This document shows, in pieces, positions 17,460-26,749 of a DNA stretch of 64,000 bases. This stretch comes from Dehalococcoidia bacterium (GTDB lineage: Bacteria; Chloroflexota; Dehalococcoidia; Bin125), in assembly GCA_022825265.1 (NCBI GenBank), contig JAJDXE010000001.1, positions 177,338 to 241,337 of the forward strand, given 5' to 3'. A model generated the notes under the pieces. That model saw only the letters and a list, made by a program, of their open reading frames with translations. It was not told the origin of the DNA and ran no database searches. The translations under genes were made by a program, and so were the position numbers. The stretch's first letter is position 1. The number at the start of each line of letters is the position of its first letter.

Positions 17460-19022
17460 ATGACGTGGGAACAAGAGATTGCCGAAATCGCCAAGCGCAA
17501 GGAACTCGCCAAGGCGCGGGGCGGGCCTGAGGGTGTGGCTCGGCAGCGTCGGCGGGGGAAGTTGCTGGTCAACGAGCGGATCGACGGGTTGTTGGATCCG
17601 GGCTCGTTGACGGAGTTCATGTCGCTGGTCGGGCGGCCCGACTACGACGAGGGTGGGGAGCTGGTTGGATTTACGCCCAAGGGGGCGATCGAGGGGTTTG
17701 GCAAGGTCAACGGACGGAAGGTCGTGGTCTCGGCGGGGGACTTCACGGTGCGCGGGGGGTCGGGCGGCGGCGACGGGTCGGACGGGCTGGGCTCGGAGAA
17801 GCGGTCCAACCAGCGGGCGCTGGAGTGGCGGGTGCCGTATGTGCGGATGCTCGACGCGGCCGGCGGATCGGTGCGCGGGTTCGAGACACTGGGGCGGACC
17901 TATCTGCCCGACGGCAACATGTGGTCGACCTTCGACACAGACCTGTTGCGGACGGTGCCGGTGGTCTCGGCGGTGATGGGCTCGGTCGCGGGTCTGCCAG
18001 CGGTGAATGCCTGCATGGCTCACTTCACGATCATGGTGAAGGGGATCTCGCAGCTCTTCCCCGGCGGACCGCCGGTGGTCAAGGCGGCGCTGGGCTACGA
18101 CATCACGAAGGAGGACCTGGGCGACGAGCGCGTCCACGTGTACCAGTCCGGCTCGGTGGACAACCTGGCCGAGGACGAGGAGGACGCGTTCCGGCAGATC
18201 CGGCAGTTCTTGAGCTATCTACCGCAGAACGTCTATGAGATGCCGGAGCGGATTGAGCCGAGCGACGACCCGAACCGCCGCGAGGAGCGGCTGCGCCGCC
18301 TGGTGCCGCGCGATCGGCGGCGGGCGTACGACGGGCACCGGGCGATCAACTGGTGCGTCGACGAGGGCTCGTTCTTCGAGATCGCGCCGTTTTACGGCCG
18401 CTCGCGAATCACGGGACTGGCGCGGATCAATGGCTATCCGGTCGGCGTGATGGCGAACAATCCGATGCACGAGGGCGGCTCGACGGACGTCAAGGGCGGG
18501 AGCAAGGTGATCCGCCTGATCCAGCTCTGCGATACGTTCCATCTGCCGCTGATCTCGTTTGCGGACGAGCCCGGTTTCATGGTCGGGCTGGAATCGGAGA
18601 AGCTGGGGATCGAGCGTGCCGGCGCCCGGTTGGTGATGGCGACCTGCCAGTCGCGGATGCCCTGGGCGACGGTCGTGATGGGCCGGATTTTCGGCGTCGC
18701 GGGGCAGTGTCAGCACCGGCCGACGGGGATGTTCCAGCGCTGGGCCTGGCCCTCGGGCCGCTGGGGCTCGATGCACATCGAGGGCGGGGCGATGGCGGCG
18801 TATCGGCGGGAGATCGATACGGCGGACGATCCCGAGGCGAAGCAGGCGGAGATCGAACAGCGGCTGCAGGACCTGGCGTCGCCGTTCCGGACTGCGGAGG
18901 CGACGGGTCAGGACATCATTGATCCTGCGGATACTCGGCCGTTGTTGTGCGAGTTTGTGGAGGATGCCCAGGCGATCTTGCGGACGCAGTTGGGGCCGAG
19001 TCCGTATCCGTACATGCCGTGA
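17460..19022 (+). CDS. acyl-CoA carboxylase carboxyltransferase subunit (propionyl-CoA carboxylase beta-like)
   Basis: Transfers CO2 from carboxybiotin to an acyl-CoA. The 520-residue protein has the two-crotonase-domain layout of PccB/AccD5-type subunits: RGKLLVNERIDGLLDPGSLTEF at the start, GGSGGGDG, MGSVAGLPAVNACMAHFTIM in the first half, and GYPVGVMANNP, FADEPGFMVGLESEK and IEGGAMAAYRREI in the second. The acyl chain cannot be told. Some Chloroflexota relatives are annotated as methylmalonyl-CoA decarboxylase. No biotin carboxylase or biotin carrier gene is adjacent, so partners lie elsewhere. ATG 17460 is chosen because the long upstream extension of the frame is unlike the family. Confidence 0.85.
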   Translation: MTWEQEIAEIAKRKELAKARGGPEGVARQRRRGKLLVNERIDGLLDPGSLTEFMSLVGRPDYDEGGELVGFTPKGAIEGFGKVNGRKVVVSAGDFTVRGGSGGGDGSDGLGSEKRSNQRALEWRVPYVRMLDAAGGSVRGFETLGRTYLPDGNMWSTFDTDLLRTVPVVSAVMGSVAGLPAVNACMAHFTIMVKGISQLFPGGPPVVKAALGYDITKEDLGDERVHVYQSGSVDNLAEDEEDAFRQIRQFLSYLPQNVYEMPERIEPSDDPNRREERLRRLVPRDRRRAYDGHRAINWCVDEGSFFEIAPFYGRSRITGLARINGYPVGVMANNPMHEGGSTDVKGGSKVIRLIQLCDTFHLPLISFADEPGFMVGLESEKLGIERAGARLVMATCQSRMPWATVVMGRIFGVAGQCQHRPTGMFQRWAWPSGRWGSMHIEGGAMAAYRREIDTADDPEAKQAEIEQRLQDLASPFRTAEATGQDIIDPADTRPLLCEFVEDAQAILRTQLGPSPYPYMP

Positions 19023-19079
19023 TCGCGCGGCGTCGGAACGCCTACCCTGAGCGCATCTGCGACCGAGAAGAGGGATGGT

Positions 19080-20060
19080 ATGTCAGACCACATCACGATT
19101 CACATTGGCACGATCGGCCAGGGGCTCTGGCGTTCGCCGGACGGCGGAGGCGTCTGGCAGAAGGGGCGGGCTGTTGGCGAGCAGTCGGTGCGCTCGCTGG
19201 TGGTCTTCCCGGATGACCCGAACCGGTTGATGGCGGGCGCGGACGATGCCCTGTTGCTGTCGGACGACAACGGGTCAAGTTGGAACGTGGTCGACAGCTA
19301 CGAGGCGGACCGGCAGACGTGGTCGCTGGCTGTCGACCCGACAGACTCGAGCACGATCTTCGCCGGCGGACGACCGGGGGTGCGGCGCTCGCGCGACGGC
19401 GGGCACTCGTGGGACGACCTGCCGGTCGACATCGTCGAGGAGTGCCCGGTGGGGATTCCTCGCACGACGGTGGTGGTGATCGACCCGCTCAACTCGCAGC
19501 GCGTCTACGCCGGGGTCGAGGTCGACGGGGTGCACAAGTCGATCGACGGCGGCGATACTTGGGTGCGGGGCAATCCGCTCGGCCCCGAGACCTTCCAGGC
19601 CGACATCCACTGCATGGGCCGCTCGACGGCGCCCGAGGGCGCGGCGACGTTTGCGACGAGCCCGTTCGGAATTGCGCGGTCGGACGATGAGGGCGAGTCG
19701 TGGCTGCAGCACGAGTTTCCGCCGATGACCGAGCGGACGCAGCGCTCCTACTGCCGCGCCATGATCGTCAAGCACGACGACCCCAACACCATGTTCGTGG
19801 CCAGCGGCGACGGCATCCCCGGCACGACCGGCGCGATCCAGCGCACGACCGACGGCGGCCGCACCTGGGCCACCTGCGAACTGCCAGAGCGTCCGAACTC
19901 GGTGATTTACTGGCTGGCCATGCATCCCGACGCGCCCGACACGATCGCGGCGGCGACGCTCTACGGCTACGTCTATCTGAGCGAAGACGGCGGCGATTCG
20001 TGGCGCAAGCTGGACCGCGAGTTCGGCGAAGTCCGGGCGTTGGCGATCACTACGGCCTGA
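19080..20060 (+). CDS. seven-Asp-box (BNR) beta-propeller protein
   Basis: A 326-residue protein made almost wholly of Asp-box repeats (SxDxGxTW). I count seven: SPDGGGVW, SDDNGSSW, SRDGGHSW, SIDGGDTW, SDDEGESW, TTDGGRTW and SEDGGDSW. One per blade suggests a complete seven-bladed propeller, like sialidase/sortilin-type folds. There is no signal peptide, so it appears cytoplasmic, and no sialidase Arg triad is evident, so it is unlikely to be a glycosidase. A TACCCT hexamer at 19043-19048 may be the -10 element. Role unknown; related proteins are often labelled photosystem-stability or exo-alpha-sialidase-like without support. Confidence 0.75.
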   Translation: MSDHITIHIGTIGQGLWRSPDGGGVWQKGRAVGEQSVRSLVVFPDDPNRLMAGADDALLLSDDNGSSWNVVDSYEADRQTWSLAVDPTDSSTIFAGGRPGVRRSRDGGHSWDDLPVDIVEECPVGIPRTTVVVIDPLNSQRVYAGVEVDGVHKSIDGGDTWVRGNPLGPETFQADIHCMGRSTAPEGAATFATSPFGIARSDDEGESWLQHEFPPMTERTQRSYCRAMIVKHDDPNTMFVASGDGIPGTTGAIQRTTDGGRTWATCELPERPNSVIYWLAMHPDAPDTIAAATLYGYVYLSEDGGDSWRKLDREFGEVRALAITTA

Positions 20061-20145
20061 TAGAAACCCTCTCTGGCGGCATCGTCTGGAGCTAGGCGCG
20101 CGATAGAGTGAATCCCACACTGGTTCGTTCAGGGGAGGCACGTCT

Positions 20146-21960
20146 ATGCGCGCATTGCTGCTGTTGCTGATCGCCGGTGTGGTTGCCCTGGGGATGTTGT
20201 TGGCGGCCTGTGGCGGCGATGAGGAGCAGCAGGGTCAGCAGGCGCAGGAGCAGACGGAGCAAGCGGAGCAGACTCAGCAATCGGCGTCTGGGGCGACCGC
20301 CGAGCGGGCGTCGACGGGTCAAGCACAGCAGGCGCAGGAATCTGCCGCTCAGCAGGTTGCGGAAGACGAAGAGGCCCAGCCCGAGCAGGACGATCCGGCG
20401 GAGGTCGCGGATCCGCTCCTGGCCGAGGCGTTGGCGGCGTATGAGGCGTGGTCGGCCGATCTCGAGACCCTAGAGATGGTGATTGACATCGATCTCAACC
20501 TGGGCGGACTATCCACGCAGCTTGTGACGAACGTCATGGTCCGGCTGGAGCCATTCATGGCGCTGACGACGATCGATGCCAGTTCTTTGTTTGCCATCGC
20601 CGAGGACCTCGCCGACGATCAGACTGACGATCAGCCAGTGCTGGACGAGCCGCTGCTGATGCAGGTGCTGATTTCCCAAGACACGGCCTACCTGTCGATG
20701 CCGCAGTTTGGCGGCTGGATCGACCTGAGCGATCAGTTCGAAGAGGCGTTGGCCGGGCTCACGGCGATGCTCGGTACGAGCCCTGATAATCTCGCCAATC
20801 CCGCTCAGTTCCGTCAGGCGTTTGACTGTATCGACGCGGTTGGCGGATCGGTCACGGAGGGCAGCCACGACGGGGAAGATGTCTGGTTGATCGAGTGTCT
20901 GATCGATGTGGACGCGCTCAATGATGTGGCAGCAGCGCAATTGCGCGCGCAGGGGATCGAAGTGACAGAGGCCGGGATAGAGTCGATGTACATGCGTCTG
21001 GGCATCAGCCAGGCCACCGGCGCGCCGGTGTTGGTGGAATCGGACACCACATTGCGCGATGCGTTTGGCCTCAGTGACGGCGAGTCGGACGACGATGACG
21101 ATCAGCCCGGGTTCTACGTGTCGACCGTGGCGAAACTGGTCAGCTGGAACGAGCCGGTCGAGTTTCCCACGCCCGAGCCGTTGGTGGACGGCGCGTTCCT
21201 CGGTGACTTTGGCGAGTCGGACAGCGCCGAGTCACCCGGGAGCTACTCCGCTGGCGATGAGCCGCCGGAGCTGTTGACGCAGCAGGAGCTGCTTGAACTG
21301 GCCTCGGTCTGGGCGGCGACTGCCGACGAGCTGCACATCCAGTTCCTCGCGCAGGCGGTGATTGATGGCGAGCCGCGCCTTGCCTCGACCATCGTCCGGG
21401 AGTCGCGCACGCAGGGCGCGTTCGAGACGGTCGTCAATATCGACGACGCCAGCACATTCCGATTGTTGTGGAATCGAGACGGCATCTGGACGAGCGACTC
21501 GGAAGAGGACGGCGAGCCGGTCTGGGCGCCGTCCACTCCGGCGCTGCTCGGATTTGCCGGCATGACCGTCGATCAGTTCCTGGCCAATCCTGATCGGCTC
21601 AACCTCGGTCCGTTGCACTCGTTGCTTGAGATCTCTTGGTTGACCAGGACGGTGCAAGGCAACCTGCCGCCTATCTACGATCTCGTGATCGAGAGTGGAC
21701 CGCTCGCTCCGGGCGATCCGCTGTTTGACCTGGTTGCTGAGATTCTGAAGGACGGGACCGCGGAACTACTGGCCGAGAGCGTCGTGATCGAGTCGATTGA
21801 CCACTACTCGACGGTGCTCACGATCCAGGGCGACGACGGCGAGTTGATGAGTCAGGTCAGCACGGCGGAGTTCCAGACCGGCGCCGGCCGGGTGGAGTTG
21901 GTCGCCAGCCTGACGCTGGTCGACAGCGGCGTGCTCGAGTTTTCTCGCCCGATGAAGTAG
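20146..21960 (+). CDS. large lipoprotein with Gln-rich tether, LppX/LprG-like repeat domains suspected
   Basis: The 604-residue product begins with a lipoprotein signal (MRALLLLLIAGVVALGMLLAAC, Cys at about 22), followed by a Gln/Glu-rich linker to about residue 80. The rest is soluble. Two halves, about 85-340 and 380-600, both contain long strand-rich stretches with ASSLFAI-type and STVLTIQG-type strands. This recalls the half-barrel lipid-binding LppX/LprAFG or similar outer-surface lipoproteins, but the match is only in general look. A TAGAGT hexamer (20104-20109) may be the -10. It lies just upstream of the ABC binding protein, which has the same kind of Gln-rich tether. Confidence 0.6.
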   Translation: MRALLLLLIAGVVALGMLLAACGGDEEQQGQQAQEQTEQAEQTQQSASGATAERASTGQAQQAQESAAQQVAEDEEAQPEQDDPAEVADPLLAEALAAYEAWSADLETLEMVIDIDLNLGGLSTQLVTNVMVRLEPFMALTTIDASSLFAIAEDLADDQTDDQPVLDEPLLMQVLISQDTAYLSMPQFGGWIDLSDQFEEALAGLTAMLGTSPDNLANPAQFRQAFDCIDAVGGSVTEGSHDGEDVWLIECLIDVDALNDVAAAQLRAQGIEVTEAGIESMYMRLGISQATGAPVLVESDTTLRDAFGLSDGESDDDDDQPGFYVSTVAKLVSWNEPVEFPTPEPLVDGAFLGDFGESDSAESPGSYSAGDEPPELLTQQELLELASVWAATADELHIQFLAQAVIDGEPRLASTIVRESRTQGAFETVVNIDDASTFRLLWNRDGIWTSDSEEDGEPVWAPSTPALLGFAGMTVDQFLANPDRLNLGPLHSLLEISWLTRTVQGNLPPIYDLVIESGPLAPGDPLFDLVAEILKDGTAELLAESVVIESIDHYSTVLTIQGDDGELMSQVSTAEFQTGAGRVELVASLTLVDSGVLEFSRPMK

Positions 21961-22093
21961 TCGGCGACCAGATAATCCGCTTTCGTCTTCGAGGTGTCGT
22001 GTTAGCCTGCACGACGATCAGTCGGCGCATGTAGAGCGATGGCTGGCCGCTCCTCCAAGCGGTCGGCACGCGCCGAAAGAAAGGGCTTCCTAG

Positions 22094-23935
22094 ATGACGA
22101 CACGCAACTACTGGCAGCGGATGCGGCGCAACAAGATGTCGCGGCGTTCGCTCCTGCGAGCATCGGCGCGAGCCGGAGTCGGCGCAGCGGGGCTCGCGCT
22201 GGTCGGCTGTGGCGACGACGATGACGACGCTCAGCCCGCGGCAGTTCAGGTTCAGCAGCAACAGCAGGAGCAGCAGCAGGCGATGGCCGAGCAGCAGGCT
22301 CAGCAGCAAGAGCAGCAAGCCGCACCGGCCCAACAGCAGCAACAGCAAGAGCAACAACAGGCCACGGTCGCGCAGGCCGACACGGGCGTCGCCATTGCCC
22401 CACGCATCAACCCGGCGATCCACCTCAACACGACCTCGCTCGACCCGCAGTTCGGGACATCTGGTACGGACGCCTACTTCTTCCAGATGTTCCACGACTA
22501 TCTGGTGATGCACGACAACCAGAGCAACCAGATCGGCGACATCTCACTGGCCGAGTCGTGGGAGTTCCCGGACACGACGACGATTGTGTTCAACCTGCGC
22601 GACGGCGTGCAGTTCCACAACGGTGACGCGTTCACGTCCGAGGATGTGAAACTCAACCTCGAGCGCGTGACCAGCGAGGGAGCGACTCCGGCGCCGAACT
22701 TCTCGGTGGTTCACACGGTCGATACCCCCGACGCCCTGACCGCCACCTATCTGATGTCCGAGCCCTCCGCCGGCGTCATGCACCTGCTTGGCGACCGTGG
22801 CGGCGCGATCGTCCACGTGCCCACCGCCGACGAGCTGGGCGACCAGTACGGTCTGCGGCCGCTCGGCACCGGGCCGTACGAATTCTCGGAGTGGGTTGAC
22901 CAGTCGCACGTGCTGGGCAAGCGCAACCCGAACCACTGGATGAAGGGTCCGGGACCCGGCGCCGCGACCGGTAGCAACACGCCCTACTTCGACGAGATCC
23001 GGTTCGGCATCATCACCGAGAACTCGACCCTGATCGCCACAGGCCTGGCAGGCGACCTCGACTTGATGTTCATCCCTGAGCCGCAGTTCATCCCGCAGGT
23101 CGAGGACGACCCCAACTGGGACATCGTCAAAATGGAGGGCGCGTTCGTCTCGGAGATTCTGGTCTTCAACGCGAAGAAGTCACCGCTCGAGGATATGAAC
23201 CTGCGCCTCGCGATCATGCACGCGGTGCACCCCGAGGCGGTCAACCAGGCCGTGCACAACAACCTCAATATCCAGGCGCTGGGCGGTCAGTGGCCGAACG
23301 GCACGCTGGCCTACAGCGAGGTCCCAGGCAACCCGCAGGTCGCCTACCCGAACATCGAGGATCGTCGCGCGCGGGCCAAGGAACTCCTGGCCATGTCCGG
23401 GGCCGATGTCGAGGCGATCAACGCCGCCGGCGGTCTCAAGCTGACCACCTACGTCAACCAGGTCAAGATCGACGCCTGCCAGATCTACGTGCAGCAGATC
23501 AAGGAAGTGCTCGGCATCGACGTCGTCTTCGAGCCGCTGGAACTGGTCCAATTCATCCCCGCCTTCATGGACAACGGGGAGTACCACATGACCGTGACCG
23601 GCTGGAGCCGCTACCCGGAGCCCGACTGGATTGCCTCGCTCGCCTACACCGAAGGCGGCACGTACAACCCCGCCGACGAGAGCGGAGTCAAGAGCCCGAT
23701 CCACCCGGATCTGGACCAGCTCGTCGCCGAGGGCCGCCAGGCCTATGACCTCGAGGAGCGCCGCGCGATTTACGCCAAGGTCAACGACATCATCGTCGGC
23801 GAAGGCCACTTCTACACGATGCTCTACGGCGTCAACTTCACCGGCGCGCGGACCGCGATCCAGAACGCACATGAAACCCTCTTCAATGGAGAGGGCAAGT
23901 GGCAGACTCGCTGGCTGTACAGCGACGAGGTCTAG
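22094..23935 (+). CDS. ABC transporter substrate-binding protein, peptide/nickel family (SBP_bac_5), Tat-type lipoprotein
   Basis: Extracytoplasmic receptor for an oligopeptide-type importer. A twin-arginine-like SRRSLLRASARAG start runs into a lipobox-like LALVGC, so the protein is probably exported folded and lipid-anchored. Residues about 50-95 form a Gln-rich tether with runs of up to six Gln. The mature domain has the family-5 hallmarks: LNTTSLDPQF, SLAESWEFPDTTTIVFNLRDGVQFHNG, FTSEDVKLNLERV and GTGPYEFSEW. The 613 residues are usual for the family. Two permease genes follow on the same strand; no ATPase gene does. The ligand cannot be told, as family 5 also carries sugars, opines and heme. 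Confidence 0.88.
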   Translation: MTTRNYWQRMRRNKMSRRSLLRASARAGVGAAGLALVGCGDDDDDAQPAAVQVQQQQQEQQQAMAEQQAQQQEQQAAPAQQQQQQEQQQATVAQADTGVAIAPRINPAIHLNTTSLDPQFGTSGTDAYFFQMFHDYLVMHDNQSNQIGDISLAESWEFPDTTTIVFNLRDGVQFHNGDAFTSEDVKLNLERVTSEGATPAPNFSVVHTVDTPDALTATYLMSEPSAGVMHLLGDRGGAIVHVPTADELGDQYGLRPLGTGPYEFSEWVDQSHVLGKRNPNHWMKGPGPGAATGSNTPYFDEIRFGIITENSTLIATGLAGDLDLMFIPEPQFIPQVEDDPNWDIVKMEGAFVSEILVFNAKKSPLEDMNLRLAIMHAVHPEAVNQAVHNNLNIQALGGQWPNGTLAYSEVPGNPQVAYPNIEDRRARAKELLAMSGADVEAINAAGGLKLTTYVNQVKIDACQIYVQQIKEVLGIDVVFEPLELVQFIPAFMDNGEYHMTVTGWSRYPEPDWIASLAYTEGGTYNPADESGVKSPIHPDLDQLVAEGRQAYDLEERRAIYAKVNDIIVGEGHFYTMLYGVNFTGARTAIQNAHETLFNGEGKWQTRWLYSDEV

Positions 23936-24022
23936 CGACAATAGCGTTCCTCCTGGGAGGGAACTGTCGCGGAGCGGCCGAGGGTACTCCCCCGTCTGCG
24001 CTGGACAGAACCCTCACCCTAA

Positions 24023-24043
24023 CCCTCTCCCTCTGGGAGAGGG
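24023..24043. repeat. REP-like hairpin element
   Basis: CCCTCTCCC-TCT-GGGAGAGGG is a perfect 9-bp stem with a 3-nt loop, preceded by CCTCACCCTAA. This sequence type is a familiar dispersed intergenic palindrome in many GC-rich genomes. It lies between the binding-protein gene and the first permease gene and could trim or stabilise the transcript so that the receptor is made in excess. There is no T-run. Confidence 0.6.
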
Positions 24044-24072
24044 GATCAGAGGGGGAGGTCTGAAACAGAGCC

Positions 24073-25026
24073 ATGTGGACGTACGTCTCGGTCCGTGTGC
24101 TCCAGTCGATCGTGGTGATCATCCTCGTCGCGATCGCATCATTTGCGATCTTCCGCGTCCTCCCCGGCGACCCGGTTGCGGCGCTTTCAGGTGAGGGAGA
24201 AGCAATCTCGCCGGAGCGGCGGGCAATCATTGAGGAACGTCTGGGGCTGAACAAGTCGGTGCCCGAGCAGATGGTCAGCTGGCTCGGCGACATCATCACC
24301 TCGGGCGACTTCGGACAGTCGACGTTGACCAACCGCGACATCGGCCCCGAGCTGTTGCAGCGGCTGCAGAACACCCTGCACGTCGGCGTGGCGACGATCA
24401 TCGTGGGCATGCTGATCGGCGTCCCCGCCGGCGTGCTTTCGGCGATCAAACCAAACTCAATCGCTGACCGATTGGTGACGATGCTCTCGGTCGGCGGCGT
24501 TGCGATTCCCGACTACCTGACCGGCCTGATCCTGATCCTCTTGCTCGTGGTGACCTGGAACGTCCTGCCGGCGGCGGGGTTCGAGCGGATCTGGGTTGAT
24601 CCGGTGGCCTCGATCAAGTCGCTGATCATGCCGACGATTGTCGTGGGATGGGTGCTGTCCGCGATCGTCGCGCGACAGACACGATCTTCGATGTTGGAGG
24701 TGATGCGGCAGGACTACGTCCGTACGGCGCGGGCCAAGGGTCTACGCGAGCGTCGCGTGATCGCTCTGCACGCGCTGCGGAACGGTCTGCTGCCGGTGGT
24801 CACGATCGTCGGTCTGCTGCTTGCTCGCGTCTTCGCCGGCGCCGTGATCGTCGAGCAAATCTTCAATATCCCCGGCATGGGCCGCTGGTTGGTCCAGGCC
24901 GCGCTCCAGCGGGACCTGTTGATCGTGCAAGCGATGATCCTCGTGATCGCCCTTGCCATCGTGGTTGCCAACCTGCTGACCGACATCTCCTACGGCGTGC
25001 TGGATCCGAGGATCCGCTATGGCTGA
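24073..25026 (+). CDS. ABC transporter permease, DppB type
   Basis: Inner-membrane subunit of a peptide/nickel-type importer, 317 residues with about six membrane segments. The first helix near residues 8-30, the periplasmic region with LGLNKSVPEQMVSWLG, and the EAA-loop contact region with DYVRTARAKGLRERRVIALHALRNGLLPVVT are typical DppB features. The loop is where an ATPase docks, so an ATPase must be supplied from elsewhere. It overlaps the next permease gene by 8 bp, so both are made together. Confidence 0.9.
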   Translation: MWTYVSVRVLQSIVVIILVAIASFAIFRVLPGDPVAALSGEGEAISPERRAIIEERLGLNKSVPEQMVSWLGDIITSGDFGQSTLTNRDIGPELLQRLQNTLHVGVATIIVGMLIGVPAGVLSAIKPNSIADRLVTMLSVGGVAIPDYLTGLILILLLVVTWNVLPAAGFERIWVDPVASIKSLIMPTIVVGWVLSAIVARQTRSSMLEVMRQDYVRTARAKGLRERRVIALHALRNGLLPVVTIVGLLLARVFAGAVIVEQIFNIPGMGRWLVQAALQRDLLIVQAMILVIALAIVVANLLTDISYGVLDPRIRYG

Positions 25027-25960
25027 GCAGGCGACTGCCGACACGACCGTCGGGGGCTACGCGGTCCCGGATGATGGCGGACGTTTCGAGCCGTTGCGCA
25101 TCTTCATGCGCCGTTTCCTGCGCGTGCGGCTGGTTAAGCCGGCCCTGCTCATCCTGGTGGCGTTTGCGATCATCGCCGTCTTCGTTGACGTGTTCCCGAT
25201 CCCCGGATTCGAAGAGCAGGCGACCGACGAGAACGGGCTCTATGTTTCCTGGCAATCGCCCAACGCGGATCACCCGTTCGGCACCGACAAGATCGGCCGA
25301 GACACATTGTCGCGGGTGCTCAACGCGACCCGGGCGGCGCTCGCCGTCGGCTTCGGAGCGTCGTTGTTCGGCGCGATCTTCGGCCTGCCGATCGGGATCG
25401 CCGCCGGCTACGCGCGCGGCATCGTCGACGAGGGGCTGATGCGTCTGATGGACGCGGTGCTCGCCTTCCCGGGACTGATCCTCGCGCTGGCGCTGGTCAC
25501 CGTGCTGGGCCGGGACATCATCAACATCATCATTGCCGTCGGGATCGCCAATATCCCCTGGGTCGCGCGGATCGCGCGGTCGATGGCGCTCTCGGTGCGT
25601 GAGCAGGACTATGTGCTCGCCGGCCAGACGATTGGCGCGAGCAACCTGCGGATCATGATGCGCTACGTGCTGCCCAACAGCTTCCAGCCGGTCATCGTGC
25701 AGGTCTCGCTCGGCGCGGGGTTCGCGATTATCGCCGAGGCCGGGCTCTCATTCCTGGGACTTGGCATCCGCCCGCCCGACCCGACCTGGGGCGGGCTGGT
25801 CTCCGAGGGACGGCAGGTGATCATCACCGGCAGCGGTTGGTGGCTCTGGGTGTTCCCCGGGGCATGTATTGCGCTGTTGGTCTGGAGCCTCAACATCATC
25901 GGCGACGGCCTGCGCGACGTCCTCGACCCACGGCTGCGAGGCGCGCTCGAAGGCGACTGA
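25019..25960 (+). CDS. ABC transporter permease, DppC type
   Basis: Second membrane subunit of the same importer, 313 residues. A long cytoplasmic N-terminus (about 35 residues) precedes the first helix. PFGTDKIGRDTLSRVL is the usual DppC block before the permease core, and EQDYVLAGQTIGASNLRIMMRYVLPNS is the EAA loop. AEAGLSFLGLGIRPPDPTWGGLVSEGR is a strong family signature. The gene ends 5 bp before a convergent stop codon, so no ATPase gene follows in this unit. Confidence 0.9.
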   Translation: MAEQATADTTVGGYAVPDDGGRFEPLRIFMRRFLRVRLVKPALLILVAFAIIAVFVDVFPIPGFEEQATDENGLYVSWQSPNADHPFGTDKIGRDTLSRVLNATRAALAVGFGASLFGAIFGLPIGIAAGYARGIVDEGLMRLMDAVLAFPGLILALALVTVLGRDIINIIIAVGIANIPWVARIARSMALSVREQDYVLAGQTIGASNLRIMMRYVLPNSFQPVIVQVSLGAGFAIIAEAGLSFLGLGIRPPDPTWGGLVSEGRQVIITGSGWWLWVFPGACIALLVWSLNIIGDGLRDVLDPRLRGALEGD

Positions 25961-25965
25961 TCGCG

Positions 25966-26739
25966 TCAGATCCCTGAAATCGCCAGCATCCGCCAGGCAC
26001 CGTCTCGGATCCCGAGGAGCGCCAATGCCTCCTGGACGACGCCGTCGCGCTCGATCTGGAATGCGACGTTGGCTCCGCTGTCTCCGCAGTTCACCATTTG
26101 GGCGGAGCCGGACGGGGCGTCGAGTCGGTCGTCGCCGACGCTGCGCATGGCGGCCGCCATCTCCGCGGCGGACTCGATCTGGATGATCACGCCCGGCGGG
26201 CCGATCAGGGTGAAGGGATAGGTGAGTGCGGCGCAGTATTCGTCGATTCGACCCGGGCCCAGCAAGGCGAGGGTGGACTCGACGGCGGCCAGCACTGCGG
26301 CTTGCTTAACGGAGTAGTCGCGGCCATCGACGAAGCTGTCCGTCTTGAGCTGCGCTTGCAGACCCCAGCCGTCGCGGGTCCTGGTTGCGACGTAAACGAC
26401 ACGATTGGACGCCATTGCCTGGCCGTCGGCGTTGTAGCGGGTCCAGCCGCCGGCAATGTGCGCCTTGACCTTCGAGAACTGCACGATTCGCGGCGGCGAA
26501 GACTCGGATCGGGCCCAGCCGGTGGCTTCGAGTTCGTCCCAGAGTGGGGCCGAGAGGTACTCCCCGGCGTTGGCGAAGATTCGGGTTGGCGGACGCCAGT
26601 GGATGGAGCTGTCTGACGCGGCGGCCGAGACTCGGGCGTGCGGCCACGAGTTCACCCCCGCCCAGCCGTCGGCGTCCCGAGCATTGAACGTCTCGAGGAA
26701 GGCGAAGTAGGCCGCCTCTGGAGACTCGTAGTGCCCCAC
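25966..26739 (-). CDS. two-domain NTF2/SnoaL-like protein, paralogue 3 of a tandem triplet
   Basis: About 257 residues, the third of three tandem relatives on the minus strand. The N-terminal half shows SPEAAYFAFLETFNARDADGWAG, SWPHARVS, IAGGWTRYNADG and NRVVYVATRTRDGWGLQ. The C-terminal half is built the same way, with a helix, then LTYPFTLIGP, then a final strand pair. Both halves look like NTF2/SnoaL-type cones. I do not recognise the family and assign no reaction. The start is a GTG at 26739, with an AGGA stretch before it; the frame stays open upstream but that part overlaps the neighbour and is unlike the paralogues. Confidence 0.6.
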   Translation of the reverse strand: MGHYESPEAAYFAFLETFNARDADGWAGVNSWPHARVSAAASDSSIHWRPPTRIFANAGEYLSAPLWDELEATGWARSESSPPRIVQFSKVKAHIAGGWTRYNADGQAMASNRVVYVATRTRDGWGLQAQLKTDSFVDGRDYSVKQAAVLAAVESTLALLGPGRIDEYCAALTYPFTLIGPPGVIIQIESAAEMAAAMRSVGDDRLDAPSGSAQMVNCGDSGANVAFQIERDGVVQEALALLGIRDGAWRMLAISGI

Positions 26740-26749
26740 AGGTCGCTTC

